In this document: piece by piece, positions 28,100-36,984 of the stretch
Position numbering within the stretch: the first letter of the stretch is position 1
How the letters are laid out: each line of letters opens with the position of its first letter
NCBI RefSeq assembly: GCF_963677715.1
Contig: NZ_OY782495.1
Location: 372,001-436,000 of the forward strand
Reading direction: 5' to 3'
From: an uncultured Bacteroides sp.
Lineage (GTDB): Bacteria > Bacteroidota > Bacteroidia > Bacteroidales > Bacteroidaceae
Length of the DNA stretch: 64,000 bases
Made by a program: the position numbers and the translations under genes
Notes under the pieces: model-generated
The model's database searches: none
Seen by the model: the letters and a program-made list of their open reading frames with translations, nothing else
Told to the model about the DNA's origin: nothing

Positions 28100-28783
28100 A
28101 TGTTGAAAAGAAATTTTAATATATGGAGCGTAGCCTTACTTATGGCAATCAGTCTCCCTGTTGCAGCACAAGTGGGCGAGCAACGCAGCAATTTTTCTAT
28201 TGGAGTTAACGGAGGGGTAAATTATAACAGCGTTTCATTCACTCCCAAAATAAAACAGAATAGCTTAACGGGGCTCAACGGTGGAATAACCGCCCGTTAC
28301 ATCTCAGAAAAATATTTCTCTATGATTTGTGGCGTTCAAGTAGAGCTGAACTATTCTCAAAAAGGCTGGAGCGAGCTGATAGAAGATAATACTGATACGT
28401 ATAGCCGCAACATGAATTATTTGGAAATCCCATTTCTGGCACACTTGGCCTTTGGAAAAGACCGAGGTGGACAGTTCTTTCTCAACCTGGGCCCGCAAAT
28501 AGCATTTCTTCTTAATGAGAAAGAAAACATGAGTGCTTCCTGGGATCCGGCAAACCGCACCAATGAGCAATATGGAAAAATGGCCGAAAGCAAGTTTGAC
28601 TACGGAATTGTCGGTGGTGCCGGACTTGAAATAAAGACAAAAGCAGGTAACTTCTTGATAGAAGGTCGATATTATTTCGGTTTATCCGATTTCTATAATA
28701 GCACAAAAAGTGATTACTTTTCCCGTTCGGCTCACTCTACTCTAACAGCAAAAGTTACTTATCTGTTTGATATAACCAAGTAG
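28100..28783 (+). CDS. PorT-like outer membrane beta-barrel protein
   Basis: A 227-residue protein with a signal peptide ending near VAAQ (about residue 24) and a run of amphipathic beta strands (FSIGVNGGVNYNSV, GLNGGITARYIS, LEIPFLAHLAFG, FDYGIVGGAGLEI, FLIEGRYYFGLSDFYN). It ends in a strand VTYLFDITK without the usual final Phe. This fits the small PorT/OMP_b-brl_2 family, typical of the Bacteroidota. It follows the LysM gene by 30 bases and is probably co-transcribed. Function unknown. Confidence 0.82.
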   Translation: MLKRNFNIWSVALLMAISLPVAAQVGEQRSNFSIGVNGGVNYNSVSFTPKIKQNSLTGLNGGITARYISEKYFSMICGVQVELNYSQKGWSELIEDNTDTYSRNMNYLEIPFLAHLAFGKDRGGQFFLNLGPQIAFLLNEKENMSASWDPANRTNEQYGKMAESKFDYGIVGGAGLEIKTKAGNFLIEGRYYFGLSDFYNSTKSDYFSRSAHSTLTAKVTYLFDITK

Positions 28784-28807
28784 TTCCATTCAGGCTTTTT
28801 ATTACAA

Positions 28808-28865
28808 TAAGACGTATAATACGGAAAAATAAGATCAGTCTTATTCTTCCGCATTTTACGTCTTA
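28808..28865. terminator. Long convergent terminator hairpin
   Basis: The outer arms 28808-28816 and 28857-28865 and the inner arms around 28819-28834 and 28839-28854 (two mismatches) form a 58-base hairpin between the convergent beta-barrel and DUF4293 genes. It can serve both strands. Confidence 0.65.
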
Positions 28866-28891
28866 ATATACGATTGAACCTATTTTACCTT

Positions 28892-29338
28892 TTATCTCAA
28901 CCGGTCGGCTGCTTTTACCATAACCTCATCACGACCAATAGCGCGAATGGCAAGGTAATTTAGTATAATAGCGATTAAAGGAAAACACAAAGCCCATGAT
29001 ATACGGAAAGAAGTCCCTAAATCACTCTTCAACATAAACATGAATGCCAGAAAGGACAAATAATACCCCACCAATAAGACACAGCAAAACACGGTCATCC
29101 TTATTTGCAATATTCTATTTTTAAACAAGAAAATGGTAGCAAATGATATGATTGAACTTAGTAACAAGATACAAAAAATGCCCCAAGTGGAGTGAAAAAC
29201 GCCATTCACTTCAAGCCCCATTGGTTTGAATGTATAAGATACCGCATCAGCAACAAAGTAGCCTACAGGCAAACACATACTAGCCACAAGTAAACCAGTT
29301 ACCAGCAACAAAAAAACAGTCTGAATTCGTTGAATCAT
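28892..29338 (-). CDS. DUF4293 family membrane protein
   Basis: A 148-residue protein with four hydrophobic segments (about 7-27, 52-72, 78-99 and 113-134), beginning MIQRIQTVFLLL, the standard opening of DUF4293. The family is largely confined to the Bacteroidota and has no known function. Here, as expected for the family, it follows bamD and the RNA polymerase omega gene on the same strand (115 bases after omega). Confidence 0.85.
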   Translation of the reverse strand: MIQRIQTVFLLLVTGLLVASMCLPVGYFVADAVSYTFKPMGLEVNGVFHSTWGIFCILLLSSIISFATIFLFKNRILQIRMTVFCCVLLVGYYLSFLAFMFMLKSDLGTSFRISWALCFPLIAIILNYLAIRAIGRDEVMVKAADRLR

Positions 29339-29452
29339 AAAATCTAAGTTATTTTGTTTCTAAATAAAAATAGTCAAACAGCAAAAGAACAGAAAGTATA
29401 CTTTCCGTTTTATTACTACTTGACTACTACTTAATTATTAACTAACGTGTAA

Positions 29453-29788
29453 TTATTGCAATTTTTCTTTTTCCTTTGAAGGATTTCTATAATAAATCTT
29501 TCCTTCGAGGTATTCTTGAGCAGCAATAAGATTAGGCTTAGGTAATTTCTCGTAGTAACGTGAAATCTCAATTTGTTCTCTGTTCTCAAAAACCTCCTCC
29601 AAATTATCGCTATATGAAGCAAATTCCTGAAGTTTCTTCGATAGATCGCTTTTAATCTCAACACTAATCTGGTTCGAACGTTTACCTATAATAGCAACTG
29701 TTTCATATATATTACCAGTATCAGCGCACAATTCCATCATGTCACGTGTAATAGTGCTCGCTGGAGCATTTGATTTTTTGTAATCCAT
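29453..29788 (-). CDS. rpoZ: RNA polymerase omega subunit (Rpb6-like)
   Basis: A 111-residue protein of the omega/Rpb6 fold that supports assembly of the RNA polymerase core. The segments NIYETVAIIGKRSNQIS (about 26-42) and the downstream helix LSKKLQEFASYSDNLEEVFENRE fit the divergent Bacteroidota omega family, followed by KPNLIAAQEYLEGKIYY. It sits 13 bases after the bamD stop, so it is translated from the same transcript. Confidence 0.85.
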   Translation of the reverse strand: MDYKKSNAPASTITRDMMELCADTGNIYETVAIIGKRSNQISVEIKSDLSKKLQEFASYSDNLEEVFENREQIEISRYYEKLPKPNLIAAQEYLEGKIYYRNPSKEKEKLQ

Positions 29789-29801
29789 AAATTTATATTA
29801 G

Positions 29802-30605
29802 TTAGTCCTTAATTACTTCACTTGCATTCTTGAATATTTTCTGAGCCTCTTTCATGTATTTACTTTCAGGAAATTCATTAGCGAAAGCATAATACTCATC
29901 AACTGCCTCACGATAACGATCCATTTTCTTATCTTCTACGCTATATACCGCCATTTCATATTTAGATTCTAAAATCAAAATAGATAAATCCTCGCGATAC
30001 TCGGTGTAAGGATAATCTCTTAATGCATTTTGAGCCGTAATAACACATGACAAGAAATTATTACCCATATAATTACCCAAATTATAGTATAACTTAGCAG
30101 AAAGATATTCTTTGTATACTAATTTATCCTGCAATTCAAAAAGCATCTTCTGAGCCTCCGGTTTTTTAGCACTTTTCGGGAAGTATTCGATGAACATTTG
30201 CAATTCCTGTACAGCTTTGTAAGTACCCGATTGATCGAGCCGTGCCTCCGGAGTATCCAAATAGAGCGCTTTGCCTGTATGGAAACGGGCTAATTCCGTG
30301 AAAGTGCCCCGGGGATATGTATTATAATAAGTAATGAAAGTTTGGGCTGCCGTTTGGTAATCTTGCTGATTGTAATAGCTCATACCCAACATGTAAAGCG
30401 ACTCTTCGGCCTTGTCGGTACCTTTCAGAATCGTTATTAACCCATTAAGCAATGTAGCCGATTTGCTGTACTGCCCTTTAGCAAAGTAGTTTTTAGCCGC
30501 CTCATACTGATACTCGTAATCGGTACTTTTCAACAGTTTGTTATATTCTCCACACGAGGAAAAAACAATGACTGCAAGCAAATATACAATGATATTCTTC
30601 TTCAT
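29802..30605 (-). CDS. bamD: Outer membrane assembly lipoprotein BamD
   Basis: A 267-residue lipoprotein of the BAM complex that inserts beta-barrel proteins into the outer membrane. The signal peptide ends in the lipobox FSSC (Cys19). The rest is a chain of TPR-like helical repeats (YEAAKNYFAKGQYSKSATLL, AEESLYMLGMSYYNQQDYQTA, YYNTYPRGTFTELARFHTGKAL, YPYTEYREDLSILILESKYEMA). It is first in a bamD-omega-DUF4293 unit, driven by a -7 box at 30626-30633. Confidence 0.93.
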   Translation of the reverse strand: MKKNIIVYLLAVIVFSSCGEYNKLLKSTDYEYQYEAAKNYFAKGQYSKSATLLNGLITILKGTDKAEESLYMLGMSYYNQQDYQTAAQTFITYYNTYPRGTFTELARFHTGKALYLDTPEARLDQSGTYKAVQELQMFIEYFPKSAKKPEAQKMLFELQDKLVYKEYLSAKLYYNLGNYMGNNFLSCVITAQNALRDYPYTEYREDLSILILESKYEMAVYSVEDKKMDRYREAVDEYYAFANEFPESKYMKEAQKIFKNASEVIKD

Positions 30606-30625
30606 TCTTTTTTAAAATAATTGTG

Positions 30626-30633
30626 CAAAGTTA
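30626..30633 (-). promoter_or_regulatory. -7 box of the bamD operon
   Basis: TAACTTTG on the minus strand, about 20 bases before the bamD ATG, implying a very short leader. Confidence 0.5.
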
Positions 30634-30775
30634 CTTATTCACATCGAATAAATCAATTAATCAATGTTTTTTAATACTTAAAAAGCGTTTAAACAGATGA
30701 AAAGAATAGCCTAGTTGTTATGTTCAGGCACAATAGCCATGAAAACAACTATCGAAAAATGATACAAAAGGCTGG

Positions 30776-31201
30776 TTATAGTTTATATAAATCACTGGCG
30801 GCCAGCAAATCCACTTTCTTCTCCATAAGTACCCGAATGCAGTTCGACATGTCATTGGGGCGTATAATCACATTGGCAGACCCGTTATTAGCAAATGAAT
30901 ACATATATTCGATAAATACTCCCGATTCGGAAAGATACTTCAACACTTTAGCCAACGCACCCGGAATATTGGGACAATTAATACCTACCACATCGGTGAT
31001 GCTTACTGCAAAATGATTCTCTTTCAACACTTTATAGGCTTTATCCGGATCAGAAACTATGCCACGCAAAATACCAAAATCGGCATTTTCGGCAATACAC
31101 AAAGCAGAAAGATTAATTCCTTCTTTAGCCAATACCTGAGTTACTTCCGTCAGGCGTCCCTGTTTGTTCTCCAAGAAAATGGAAAGTTGTTTTGCTACCA
31201 T
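30776..31201 (-). CDS. Tandem ACT domain protein
   Basis: A 141-residue protein made of two ACT domains (about 4-68 and 70-138; LSIFLENKQGRLTEVTQVL and VVGINCPNIPGALAKVLKYL). ACT domains bind amino acids or related small molecules and regulate enzymes. It follows the phenylacetate-CoA-ligase-like gene by 18 bases. This pairing is common in anaerobes, where the ligase acts with indolepyruvate-type oxidoreductases, so the ACT protein may regulate aromatic acid activation. That role is inferred. Confidence 0.88.
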   Translation of the reverse strand: MVAKQLSIFLENKQGRLTEVTQVLAKEGINLSALCIAENADFGILRGIVSDPDKAYKVLKENHFAVSITDVVGINCPNIPGALAKVLKYLSESGVFIEYMYSFANNGSANVIIRPNDMSNCIRVLMEKKVDLLAASDLYKL

Positions 31202-31219
31202 AATTACAAGTATAATAGA

Positions 31220-32518
31220 TTATAGTTTTCTGTTATCAATCACTCGTTTGGCTTTTCCCACACTACGTTCTATGCTCTTCGGTTCCACCAATTTCACATC
31301 AACACCCAACCCGAGAACGCTTTGTAAACGAGCTGCCAGTTTCTTCTTCATGGCAAGCATTTTATTTATCTCATCCGAATAAAAATCAGGTCGGACTTCA
31401 ACCTTCAATTCCATTGTATCCGTATTATTCACCCTGCCCACCATTAGTAAATAATGAGGCTCAAATTCGGGCATTTCAAGTATAACCGACTCAATTTGAG
31501 TAGGAAATACATTTACACCTCGAATAATCAGCATATCGTCACTTCTACCCAAGATACGATCCATGCGTACCAAAGTGCGTCCGCAATTGCATTTTTCGTA
31601 ATGAAGAGCTGTAAGATCTTTTGTGCGATAACGAAGCAACGGCATCCCCTCTTTCGTCAGATGGGTAAAGACTAATTCTCCCGTTTCTCCGCGTTCAACA
31701 GGTAACAATGTTTTCGGATCAATAATCTCAGGAAAAAAATGATCTTCATTTAAATGAGTTCCGTCCTGACATTCACATTCATATCCTACACCGGGGCCGG
31801 CTATTTCACTCAGCCCGTAGATATCGTATGCTTTAATAGCCAGCTTTTCTTCTATTTCCTTGCGCATGTTTTCCGTCCATGGCTCGGCACCAAAAGCTCC
31901 TATTTTTAGTCTGAAATCACTCCTCACCAAACCGGAATCTTTAATGGCATCTGCTATAAAAAGAGAATAAGAAGGAGTACAACACAACACAGTGGAGCCA
32001 AAATCGTGCATAAGCGCAATCTGTTTTTCCGTGTTGCCGCTTGACATGGGAATAACCGAAGCACCTATATTCTCTGCTCCATAATGAGCACCCAGACCTC
32101 CGGTGAACAAGCCATATCCGTAAGCTATCTGAAACATATCCGAGTTTCCGGCCCCATAAGCGGTGAAAGAGCGCGATAAACATTCGGTCCATACGGAAAG
32201 GTCTTTACGTGTATATCCTACCACCGTGGGTTTACCGGTTGTACCGGAAGAAGCATGTATACGAACTATCTGGCTCATCGGTACGGCACACAAACCAAAC
32301 GGATAATTATCTCTTAAGTCTGTTTTTGTAGTAAAGGGTAATTTAACGATGTCTTCGAGACTGTTAATATCATCAGGAGTAACTCCCAATTCCTGCATTT
32401 TTTTTCGATAAAAAGGAGTATTGTGATAAACATGTTCTACAGTTTTCCTCAATCTTATGCTTTGAATTTTCCGAAGGCTCTCTCTATCTAAGCATTCTAC
32501 GCTTTCATTCCAAATCAT
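31220..32518 (-). CDS. Phenylacetate-CoA ligase family protein
   Basis: A 432-residue AMP-forming acyl-CoA ligase of the PaaK family, which activates phenylacetate or related aryl acids with ATP and CoA. The adenylate-binding loop HASSGTTGKPTVVGYT (about 91-106), YDIYGLSEIAGPG (about 233-245) and YRTKDLTALHYEKCNCGR are typical, and the C-terminal AMP-binding subdomain is complete. No aerobic paa degradation genes are nearby. With the ACT gene it forms a two-gene unit. In gut anaerobes such ligases are linked to aromatic amino acid breakdown; the substrate is not proven. Confidence 0.9.
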   Translation of the reverse strand: MIWNESVECLDRESLRKIQSIRLRKTVEHVYHNTPFYRKKMQELGVTPDDINSLEDIVKLPFTTKTDLRDNYPFGLCAVPMSQIVRIHASSGTTGKPTVVGYTRKDLSVWTECLSRSFTAYGAGNSDMFQIAYGYGLFTGGLGAHYGAENIGASVIPMSSGNTEKQIALMHDFGSTVLCCTPSYSLFIADAIKDSGLVRSDFRLKIGAFGAEPWTENMRKEIEEKLAIKAYDIYGLSEIAGPGVGYECECQDGTHLNEDHFFPEIIDPKTLLPVERGETGELVFTHLTKEGMPLLRYRTKDLTALHYEKCNCGRTLVRMDRILGRSDDMLIIRGVNVFPTQIESVILEMPEFEPHYLLMVGRVNNTDTMELKVEVRPDFYSDEINKMLAMKKKLAARLQSVLGLGVDVKLVEPKSIERSVGKAKRVIDNRKL

Positions 32519-32701
32519 GTCTTTCGTTCTATTTTTATTTGTAGTATCAGAATTTATGTATTATAATGATGCAAAGTAAAGGATTTATTTGGAAAAACAA
32601 TTTGTTTATATCAACTATTTTGCCGAATATTGCCAACCATTTTACGACCAGCATACTATATTATTTTTTATTAACAAACATTTAAAAGAAAAATCCTGAA
32701 G

Positions 32702-33997
32702 ATGAAATTTTTGCAATTAGTTGGCTACCATGGCCAGACAAGTATCCGCACTGAGTGCATTGCCGGACTTACCACTTTCCTTACCATGTCTTATATCCTT
32801 GCTGTTAATCCGGACATTTTGTCTCAGGCAGGCATGAGCAAAGAATCGGTTTTCACAGCCACAGCACTAGCTTCTGCAGTCGCTACATTGTGCATGGCCT
32901 TTTTAGCTAAACTCCCTATTGCATTGGCTCCGGCCATGGGCGTAAATGCTTTTTTCGCTTTTACACTCGTGCAGGGAATGGGGCTCAGCTGGCAAACGGC
33001 ATTGGCAGCAGTACTTATCGAAGGCGTTATTTTTATATTTATCACCCTGTTTAATATTCGGGAAGCTATAGTTAACAGCATCCCCATGAGTTTACGATAC
33101 GCTATTTCGGCGGGCATAGGCATGTTCATCTCCTTCATCGGTTTAAAGAATGCCGGTATTATTGTGCCCAATGCCGCAACATTCGTTATGCTCGGAAAGT
33201 TTACTCCGGTTTCCATTCTTGCAGTGATGGGCATCCTGCTGAGTGGTATATTAATGAAATACCGTGTAAAAGGCGCTTTGTTTTATAGCATCATCGCCTG
33301 TACCATCATCGGCATACCCATGGGAGTGACCCAACTGCCCGAACATTTTTCACTGGTATCGATGCCGCACTCCATGAAACCCACATTCATGCAATTTGAT
33401 TTTAGCCATGTTTTTTCCGTCGACATGTTTATGATTGTTTTTGTTCTTATATTTATGGATCTGTTCGACACCATCGGAACCCTTATCGGTGTTACCGCTA
33501 AAGCGGGAATAATGGATAAAGACGGCAATGTGCCCCACATCAAACAAGCACTGCTGGCCGATGCCATCGGTACAACTTTCGGGGCCATCTGCGGAACTTC
33601 CACAGTGGGATCGTATGTAGAAAGCGCTTCGGGCATCAGTGAAGGAGGTCGCACGGGACTTACCGCACTTACCGTATCCGGTTTGTTTCTCCTTTCTCTG
33701 TTTTTTGCCCCACTTTTTCTCCTGATCCCCAGTGCCGCTACCACCGGAGCTTTATTCATTGTAGGTGTACTCATGATTAGTAATATTCCGAACATAGATC
33801 TTTCGGACATTACAGAAGCCCTGCCGGCTTTCGTAACCATGTTGCTGATGGTACTTACCTATTCCATAGCCGATGGAATCATTCTCGGAATGCTAAGCTA
33901 CGTAGTCATTAAATTATTTACCGGAGAATACAAGAAGATATCAATTACCATGTACGTTTTATCCGTCTTGTTTATTCTTAAATTAATTATTGGATAA
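32702..33997 (+). CDS. NCS2 purine permease (AzgA/PbuG-like)
   Basis: A 431-residue inner membrane permease of the nucleobase-cation symporter 2, AzgA branch, which takes up adenine, guanine or hypoxanthine. Signature segments are TEcIAGLTTFLTMSYIL-like residues 18-34, APAMGVNAFFAF (about 75-86), FDTIGTLIGVTAKAG (about 254-268) and the TSTVGSYVESASGISEGGRTGL loop. About 12-14 membrane segments. Its stop codon overlaps the uvrB start (TAATG at 33995-33999), so the two are translationally coupled even though their functions differ. Confidence 0.92.
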   Translation: MKFLQLVGYHGQTSIRTECIAGLTTFLTMSYILAVNPDILSQAGMSKESVFTATALASAVATLCMAFLAKLPIALAPAMGVNAFFAFTLVQGMGLSWQTALAAVLIEGVIFIFITLFNIREAIVNSIPMSLRYAISAGIGMFISFIGLKNAGIIVPNAATFVMLGKFTPVSILAVMGILLSGILMKYRVKGALFYSIIACTIIGIPMGVTQLPEHFSLVSMPHSMKPTFMQFDFSHVFSVDMFMIVFVLIFMDLFDTIGTLIGVTAKAGIMDKDGNVPHIKQALLADAIGTTFGAICGTSTVGSYVESASGISEGGRTGLTALTVSGLFLLSLFFAPLFLLIPSAATTGALFIVGVLMISNIPNIDLSDITEALPAFVTMLLMVLTYSIADGIILGMLSYVVIKLFTGEYKKISITMYVLSVLFILKLIIG

Positions 33998-36027
33998 TGG
34001 ATTTTGAATTAACATCCTCTTATCAACCTACCGGCGACCAGCCCGAAGCAATTGCGCAACTCACCGAGGGGCTCCTTCAGGGAGTTCCCGCGCAAACGTT
34101 GCTTGGGGTCACCGGTTCCGGAAAAACCTTCACTATTGCTAATGTTATTAAAAATATCAATAAACCCACTTTGATATTGAGCCATAATAAAACATTGGCA
34201 GCACAGCTCTACAGTGAGTTCAAAGGATTTTTCCCTGACAACGCCGTAGAGTATTACGTCTCTTACTACGATTATTACCAGCCGGAAGCTTATCTGCCGA
34301 GTAGCGATACCTATATAGAAAAAGACCTGGCTATCAATGATGAAATAGATAAGCTCAGACTGGCTGCCACATCAGCTTTACTGTCGGGACGAAAGGATGT
34401 TCTGGTTGTATCTTCCGTGTCATGTATCTATGGCATGGGCAATCCGGCCGATTTTTACAGCAATGTGATAGAAGTTGAAAAAGGCAGAACGGTGAGCCGC
34501 AACGTTTTTTTGCGTCGCTTGGTAGATAGCCTTTACGTGCGCAACGACATCGACCTGGGACGTGGTAATTTCCGCGTAAAAGGAGATACGGTGGATATTG
34601 CCCTGGCCTACTCTGACAACATATTAAGAATCATTTTCTGGGGAGATGAAATAGACGGCATTGAAGAGGTCGACTCCATCTCCGGCGTAACAACAGCCGT
34701 ATTTGAATCATACAAAATATATCCGGCCAATCTCTTTATGACTACCAAAGAGGCCACTCAGAGGGCCATTCACATGATAGAAGATGACCTGACCAAGCAA
34801 GTAGCTTATTTTGAATCCATAGGCCAGCCCTACGAAGCCAAGCGAATTTATGAACGCGTAACATACGATATGGAGATGATTCGCGAACTGGGACATTGTT
34901 CCGGTATAGAAAACTATTCCCGATACTTCGACGGCCGCGAGGAAGGTACACGTCCTTACTGCCTACTCGATTTCTTTCCCGACGATTTTCTGATGGTCAT
35001 CGATGAGAGTCACGTTAGTGTGCCTCAAATACGGGCAATGTACGGAGGAGACCGTGCCCGAAAAATCAACCTCGTGCAATATGGCTTCCGTCTCCCCGCT
35101 GCAATGGATAATCGTCCGTTAAAATTTGAAGAGTTCGAAACATTGGTTAAGCAAGTAATCTACGTCAGTGCCACTCCGGCAGATTATGAGTTGATCCGAT
35201 CGGAAGGTGTTGTAGTGGAGCAGGTTATCCGCCCCACCGGATTATTAGATCCTGTTATAGAAGTGCGCCCCAGCCTCAACCAGATAGATGACCTTATGGA
35301 AGAGATACAGTTGCGCATTGAGAAAGAAGAGCGTACGCTTATCACCACATTGACCAAGCGCATGGCCGAGGAATTGACCGAATATCTACTGAATAACAAT
35401 GTTCGTTGCAACTACATCCACAGTGATGTAGATACGCTAGACCGTGTAAAGATTATGGATGATCTCCGCCAAGGAATATATGATGTACTGGTTGGAGTCA
35501 ATCTATTACGCGAAGGACTGGATCTTCCCGAAGTATCTCTGGTTGCCATTCTTGATGCCGATAAAGAAGGTTTTCTCCGCTCCCACCGTTCACTAACTCA
35601 AACAGCCGGCCGCGCAGCCCGAAACATAAACGGAAAAGTGATTATGTATGCAGACAGGATAACGGAAAGCATGAAACGAACCATCGACGAAACCAATAAA
35701 CGCCGGGAAAAACAGCTGGCCTACAATGAAGCCCACAACATTACGCCTCAACAAATCATAAAAGCCCGCAATCTGGCTGTTTTTGGAAACAAGAATGCAG
35801 AAGCAGTCGCTTATGCGTCACGTGCATACATAGAGCCCGAAACGCCCAATATGGCTGCCGACCCCATCATACAATACATGAATAAAGCCCAAATGGAAAA
35901 GAGCATTGAACGTACACGCAAATTAATGCAAGCAGCAGCTAAGAAACTGGAATTTATAGAAGCGGCCCAATACCGGGACGAATTGCTAAAACTCGAAGAC
36001 ATACTCAAAGAAAAAGAAGGAAAATAA
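33997..36027 (+). CDS. uvrB: Excinuclease ABC subunit B
   Basis: A 676-residue UvrB, the helicase-like damage verification subunit of nucleotide excision repair. Walker A GVTGSGKT is at residues 37-44, followed by the beta-hairpin region VEYYVSYYDYYQPEAYLP, the DESH box (about 338-341), helicase motifs through QTAGRAARN, and a C-terminal UVR motif (about 635-668) that contacts UvrC. Full length. Coupled to the upstream permease by a 1-base overlap. Partner of uvrA at 23133-25958. Confidence 0.98.
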   Translation: MDFELTSSYQPTGDQPEAIAQLTEGLLQGVPAQTLLGVTGSGKTFTIANVIKNINKPTLILSHNKTLAAQLYSEFKGFFPDNAVEYYVSYYDYYQPEAYLPSSDTYIEKDLAINDEIDKLRLAATSALLSGRKDVLVVSSVSCIYGMGNPADFYSNVIEVEKGRTVSRNVFLRRLVDSLYVRNDIDLGRGNFRVKGDTVDIALAYSDNILRIIFWGDEIDGIEEVDSISGVTTAVFESYKIYPANLFMTTKEATQRAIHMIEDDLTKQVAYFESIGQPYEAKRIYERVTYDMEMIRELGHCSGIENYSRYFDGREEGTRPYCLLDFFPDDFLMVIDESHVSVPQIRAMYGGDRARKINLVQYGFRLPAAMDNRPLKFEEFETLVKQVIYVSATPADYELIRSEGVVVEQVIRPTGLLDPVIEVRPSLNQIDDLMEEIQLRIEKEERTLITTLTKRMAEELTEYLLNNNVRCNYIHSDVDTLDRVKIMDDLRQGIYDVLVGVNLLREGLDLPEVSLVAILDADKEGFLRSHRSLTQTAGRAARNINGKVIMYADRITESMKRTIDETNKRREKQLAYNEAHNITPQQIIKARNLAVFGNKNAEAVAYASRAYIEPETPNMAADPIIQYMNKAQMEKSIERTRKLMQAAAKKLEFIEAAQYRDELLKLEDILKEKEGK

Positions 36028-36108
36028 TGCATTTTTATTACATAATTAAACAATTGAGGCACCCAAATATTAAATCATGTTATGAAACATACTTTTTTTA
36101 TTGAATTA

Positions 36109-36139
36109 TTTGCGGGTAATTAGAAAAGCCGTATATTTG
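36109..36139 (+). promoter_or_regulatory. Strong promoter of a short leader or small RNA
   Basis: TTTG (36109-36112), a 19-base spacer and TATATTTG (36132-36139) match the Bacteroides consensus exactly. The predicted start point is near 36146, only about 37 bases before a terminator hairpin. Confidence 0.7.
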
Positions 36140-36145
36140 CAATGT

Positions 36146-36209
36146 GTTTTTCATAGTATTAGATTTAAGGTTAACAAAGGTTGGAGCAAAGCGTTGCTCC
36201 TTTTTTTTT
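36146..36209 (+). ncRNA. Candidate short RNA or attenuator ending in a terminator
   Basis: A predicted transcript of about 64 bases runs from the consensus promoter to an intrinsic terminator: GGAGCAA (36183-36189), loop AGCG, TTGCTCC (36194-36200) and nine T (36201-36209). The next gene, a lipoprotein, starts at 36233, so read-through would express it. It could be an independent small RNA or an attenuating leader. I cannot name a family from sequence alone. Confidence 0.5.
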
Positions 36210-36232
36210 GCAAAAAAATAAAGGACGCATTT

Positions 36233-36946
36233 ATGAAATACATCATCATCATATTATTTCCTGTGTTTCTGCTTGGTTGCGGCACAATTCGCCAACCTAT
36301 GCTGGCGCTTATGAACGCAGAGAAGACATACCAAACAGATACGCTGAGTAGCAGAAACTTCTACTTTACCGAGATTCTGTTTCAGAGCGTTAAATATAAC
36401 TGCCTTGAATTTTATATATCAATAAAAAATAATTCAGCAGATACCCTACAAATCAATCCGTCTTCATTCAGATATACTCCCGTATTCCATAAAGCCGGTA
36501 CGTCAACTGATTCATTAGGCCATTTTATTCAAGGCATTGATCCGGAGAGAAGAATAAATCAGTTACAAAATGAGCTAGACAGTCTATCAAAAGAAGTCAA
36601 TCCTTATTCCTTATCCAACAAAAGTACAAAGGAAATTATCAGAGACGGTCTTGTTACCGGCCTGGTTGCCACTATCTTCGGCCAAAATATTAATAAGCTA
36701 GACTCTATAAGAGAGGATAACAAGGAGCAATGGAATAATCGTAATAATTACTGTATAACCGAAGCAAAGAGTGAACTTGTTCTTTTGCAAAATAAGGCAT
36801 TAAAACCGACAGCGCTTTTACCAAACAGAAAAATTGAAGGAATCATTCATTTTCCAGTGACGAAAGAAGCAAAAGAAATTTTGATGGAACTGCCGGAATC
36901 GTCTAATATTCAATCGATCAGATACAAGCAGGTTTATATTAAATAG
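36233..36946 (+). CDS. Lipoprotein of unknown function
   Basis: A 237-residue protein. I chose the ATG at 36233 because a longer in-frame start at 36101 precedes the promoter and terminator, and because the chosen start gives a lipoprotein signal (MKYIIIILFPVFLLGCG, lipobox Cys16) after an AAGGA-like ribosome site. The mature part has a beta-rich segment (YFTEILFQSVKYNCLEFYISIKNN, DTLQINPSSF), a coiled stretch (RRINQLQNELDSLSKEVN), a short hydrophobic glycine-rich segment (LVTGLVATIFG) and a C-terminal strand. I do not recognise the family. Its expression may be controlled by the upstream terminator. Confidence 0.75.
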   Translation: MKYIIIILFPVFLLGCGTIRQPMLALMNAEKTYQTDTLSSRNFYFTEILFQSVKYNCLEFYISIKNNSADTLQINPSSFRYTPVFHKAGTSTDSLGHFIQGIDPERRINQLQNELDSLSKEVNPYSLSNKSTKEIIRDGLVTGLVATIFGQNINKLDSIREDNKEQWNNRNNYCITEAKSELVLLQNKALKPTALLPNRKIEGIIHFPVTKEAKEILMELPESSNIQSIRYKQVYIK

Positions 36947-36984
36947 TTATCTTATATTTGCAATCACTTTTTAATCAAAAGAAA

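Noticed and set aside
33283-33840. Minus-strand open frame of 185 codons
   Set aside because: It lies antisense to the purine permease; its Met/Ser/Pro-rich composition is typical of a shadow frame.
36101-36232. Longer start for the lipoprotein gene
   Set aside because: It would lie upstream of the promoter and through the terminator hairpin; the ATG at 36233 gives a proper lipoprotein signal.
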